Source: DASYXT01 sp035934555
GTDB taxonomy: Bacteria > Verrucomicrobiota > Verrucomicrobiia > Limisphaerales > UBA8199
Assembly: GCA_035934555.1 (NCBI GenBank)
Contig: DASYXT010000137.1
Location: 1-34,055, forward strand
DNA: 34,055 nt
Reading direction: 5' to 3'
Made by a program: the position numbers and the translations under genes. Under the pieces are notes generated by a model. It ran no database searches and was not told the origin of the DNA. It worked only from the letters and a program-made list of their open reading frames with translations. Positions 31,965-34,055 of the stretch are shown here, in pieces. Numbering within the stretch: position 1 is the stretch's first letter; every line of letters starts with the position of its first letter.

Positions 31965-33275
31965 ATGCCAAAGTTTAATTACGTCGCCATGGATGCGCAT
32001 GGCAAGGAGTCCAAAGGCACGCTCGAAGTCGCCAGCCAGAACGAGGCGATTGGGCGCATCAAGGATATGAACCTTTTCCCCACCAAAGTGGTGGAGATCG
32101 ATAAGGCGAAGGAAAAGCCGGACAAGAAGGAAAAAGGGGCCAAACCCAAAGGCAAGAAGAAGGGCAGCGGCGTAAACATTCAGATTAACATTCCCGGCCT
32201 GAGCGGGCGTGTTAAGACGAAAGTTCTCACCACGTTCACTCGTCAGTTGGCAACGCTGGTCGATGCGGGTTTGCCCCTGCTGCGGGGCCTGCGCGTGCTC
32301 GAAAAGCAGGAGCGCAACCCGACGCTCAAGAACATCATCGGCGAGCTGGCGCTGTCGATCGAGGGCGGTAGCACCTTTTCCGAGGGCCTGGCGCAACACC
32401 CCAAAGTTTTTAACCGCTTGTTCGTGAACATGGTCAAAGCCGGCGAGCTGGGCGGCGTGCTCGAAGTGGTGCTGACGCGGCTTTCCGAGTTCATGGAAAA
32501 AGCCCAGAAAATCAAGGGCAAGGTCATCGCCGCGATGTTTTATCCTTGTGCGGTGTTGGTGGTCGCGACCGCGATTCTCCTCATCCTGATGGTTAAGGTG
32601 GTGCCCTCGTTCAAGGCGGTCTTCGAAGGCATGTTGGAAGGGCGCCAGTTGCCCGCCTTTACCCGCCTGGTGCTGGGAATCAGCGCGATGATCAAAGACC
32701 ACATCCTCGAAACCTTGGGTATTGTTGCGGTCTTTGCGATCATTTTCTCCCTGTTCAAACGCACGAAGTTCGGCCGCCATGCGTGGGACAAATTCAAGCT
32801 TAAGATGCCGGTGGTTGGCCCGGTTATCAGCAAGGTCGCCATCTCGCGGTTTACGCGCACGCTCGGCACCCTCGTCAGTAGCGGCGTGCCAATTCTCCAG
32901 GCGCTGACCATCGTCAAAGAAACCGCCGGCAATGTCATCGTGGCTAACGCCGTCGGCGCGGTCCACGAGAGCGTTAAAGAGGGCGAAACCATTACGGCGC
33001 CGCTCGAGGCCTCGGGCGTTTTCCCGCCGATGGTCATCAGCATGGTCGATGTCGGCGAGCAAACCGGCGCGTTGCCGGAAATGCTGCTGAAAATCGCCGA
33101 CAACTACGACGACGAGGTGGATAACGCCGTCGCCGCCATGACCTCGCTGCTTGAACCGATCATGATCGTCTTCCTGGCGGTGATTGTCGGCAGCATCGTC
33201 ATCGCCATGTTCATGCCCCTGATCGACCTGATGAACAACATCGGCAACGACTCCGGCAAGAAGGGCGAAGACTGA
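31965..33275 (+). CDS. pilC: Pilus inner-membrane platform protein PilC (GspF family)
   Basis: A 436-residue polytopic protein with two GspF repeats. The N-terminus (MPKFNYVAMDAHGKESKGTL) is a PilC-type cytoplasmic domain. A lysine-rich segment at 45-66 (DKAKEKPDKKEKGAKPKGKK) is unusually basic. Hydrophobic segments are at about 190-215 (CAVLVVATAILLILMVKVV), 246-265 and 402-427 (VFLAVIVGSIVIAMFMPLID). Typical motifs FTRQLATLVDAGLPLLRGL and MVKAGELGGVLE (with its paired MVDVGEQTGALPEM) are visible. It anchors the motor ATPases at the membrane. It ends the pilus operon here. Confidence 0.94.
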   Translation: MPKFNYVAMDAHGKESKGTLEVASQNEAIGRIKDMNLFPTKVVEIDKAKEKPDKKEKGAKPKGKKKGSGVNIQINIPGLSGRVKTKVLTTFTRQLATLVDAGLPLLRGLRVLEKQERNPTLKNIIGELALSIEGGSTFSEGLAQHPKVFNRLFVNMVKAGELGGVLEVVLTRLSEFMEKAQKIKGKVIAAMFYPCAVLVVATAILLILMVKVVPSFKAVFEGMLEGRQLPAFTRLVLGISAMIKDHILETLGIVAVFAIIFSLFKRTKFGRHAWDKFKLKMPVVGPVISKVAISRFTRTLGTLVSSGVPILQALTIVKETAGNVIVANAVGAVHESVKEGETITAPLEASGVFPPMVISMVDVGEQTGALPEMLLKIADNYDDEVDNAVAAMTSLLEPIMIVFLAVIVGSIVIAMFMPLIDLMNNIGNDSGKKGED

Positions 33276-33691
33276 AAAAATGCCCCTCCCGGTGGCGGAG
33301 AAGCGTTGCAACAGCCAGATTTTGCGAGATTTCGCGGCTCGATTCCTCTGCCGGACGGTCGAGCTTAAAGGCAAAACGAACATCCGACGCTCAACATCCA
33401 ACTTCCCAACAACGAACCAAACGCAATGGGCGAGCACGTTCTTTTGGGGTGCAAGTTTGGAATCTGGACGTTGGACGTATCCAACGGAAAAGAAGAACGT
33501 CCGACTCCCAACTTCCAAGGTTCCACGTTGGACTCCCAAAGGGAGGAAGGGAGAAACACGGCCTTGGGAAACTCGACTCCGGGACCTTCCGGGTTTCTTT
33601 ATCGCATTTATTCATTTGACAGCTTGAGCCATGCATGCGTAAATACATTGTAACGACATTGCATGGGCAGACAATATACAATTGAACTACA
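33276..33691. other. Gene-free interval with AACGTCC-type words
   Basis: A 416-bp gap after pilC. I see no credible gene. It contains inverted groups of the words AACATCC, GGACGTTGGACGTATCC and GAACGTCCGACTCCCAAC (33380-33535), akin to 4801-4826. It ends with a candidate promoter for the BrnT-like gene. Confidence 0.6.
33616..33645 (+). promoter_or_regulatory. Candidate promoter of the BrnT-like gene
   Basis: TTGACA (33616-33621), an 18-bp spacer and TAAATA (33640-33645), 46 bp before the ATG at 33692. The -35 is perfect and the -10 weak. Confidence 0.35.
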
Positions 33692-33976
33692 ATGGAGTTT
33701 GATTGGACTAACCCGCCCTTCAATATCGAAAGTTCTTTGACGTTGCAGGAAATCGAAGAATCGTTCGAAGATCCTTTCGCGATTCGGCTTTTGCCGGATT
33801 CACCGCGGTTTTCGGTTCAAGCCCGGTTTTTTAACCTGGGCGTATCGGTCGGGGGTACAGGCATCTTCAGTGTGTATCGGACGAATGGCAAACAGGTTAA
33901 GGTGCTGCACGCCAGGCCGTTCGAGCCGGAAGAACGGTTCTTCTATCAGCGCAAGGTGGACCAGACGCTCGCGTAA
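33692..33976 (+). CDS. BrnT-like small protein (possible toxin)
   Basis: A 94-residue protein beginning MEFDWTNPPFNIESSLTLQE. EIEESFEDPFAIRLLPD, GTGIFSVYRTNGKQVKVLHA and RPFEPEERFFYQRK follow the BrnT layout: F-x-D-P after helix 1, then a beta-hairpin, then R-x-x-x-x-E-x-x-x-Y. BrnT proteins are RNase toxins with a BrnA antitoxin gene directly downstream. Here the next 79 bp are repeat sequence and no antitoxin is visible, so the assignment or activity is uncertain. It is probably transcribed alone. Confidence 0.5.
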   Translation: MEFDWTNPPFNIESSLTLQEIEESFEDPFAIRLLPDSPRFSVQARFFNLGVSVGGTGIFSVYRTNGKQVKVLHARPFEPEERFFYQRKVDQTLA

Positions 33977-33997
33977 GCCGGGTGCTGGCAAGCGGGC

Positions 33998-34055
33998 GGA
34001 GCGCGGACTTTAGTCCGCAGCAAGGTCCGATGGGGGGCGAGGTTGCTGCGGACTA
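33998..34055. repeat. Inverted pair of GCGGACTTTAGTCCGC repeats at window end
   Basis: One copy at 33998-34023 and the start of an inverted copy at 34044-34055, which runs off the edge. Spacing is about 20 bp. It lies immediately after the BrnT-like gene. Confidence 0.85.

Noticed and set aside
31773..33539. Long minus-strand open frame (588 codons) opposite pilC
   Set aside because: It is antisense to a certain pilC gene, has no domain, and has a composition dominated by His, Asp and Arg. The same applies to the frames at 26662-28062(-), 15173-16300(+) and 5278-6120(+).

Overview
This 34 kb window is GC-rich, gene-dense chromosomal DNA. It looks like a Verrucomicrobiota genome, probably of the Pedosphaera/Limisphaerales type. 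That placement is inferred from several traits: three prepilin-like proteins (two with the H...GD/DG C-terminal motif so common in that phylum), type IVa pilus ATPase genes, many stand-alone receiver domains, weak Shine-Dalgarno signals, and dense families of short palindromic or array-like intergenic repeats. No rRNA, tRNA, CRISPR or transposase gene was seen.

Layout. (1) Positions 1-8806 and 12411-19797 form one leftward (minus-strand) surface-polysaccharide cluster. In transcription order it has an ABC-2 permease (Wzm-like), an O-carbamoyltransferase, a hicBA scar, a 1022-residue asparagine-synthase/glycosyltransferase fusion, the Wzt-like ATPase, a methyltransferase, two glycosyltransferases, a repeat-filled gap, a CgeB-like glycosyltransferase, a GT4 enzyme, a Wzy-like polymerase and a final GT4 enzyme that runs off the left edge. 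Several of these overlap by 1-4 nt and are probably translationally coupled. (2) The cluster is interrupted at 8807-12410 by an island of five orphan single-domain response regulators on strictly alternating strands, embedded in inverted repeat arrays. (3) Positions 19798-22759 hold an FmdB-type zinc ribbon protein, an exported degenerate peptidase-like protein and UbiE/MenG. (4) Positions 23027-26293 hold three pseudopilin-like genes (one truncated by a repeat) and an OppD-type ABC ATPase. (5) Positions 26677-33275 hold a type IVa pilus motor locus (PilB-like, PilT, second PilB, PilC). It carries a four-helix-bundle gene between the first two motor genes and an empty hairpin between pilB and pilC. 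(6) A small BrnT-like protein and more repeats close the window.

The most unusual signal is a family of TAATC-core arrays, either hexameric (TAATCG) or nonameric (TTAATCCTG). They occur as inverted pairs with one invariant polarity: TAATC on the left, GATTA on the right. They bracket small genes (a response regulator, a pair of response regulators, a four-helix-bundle protein) or nothing. In several cases the array supplies the stop codon of the gene it touches. This looks like a gene-cassette system whose mobilising enzyme is not in the window. Other repeat families also remodel genes: one encodes the linker of the AsnB-glycosyltransferase fusion, one truncates a pseudopilin, and one forms the C-terminal tail of a response regulator.
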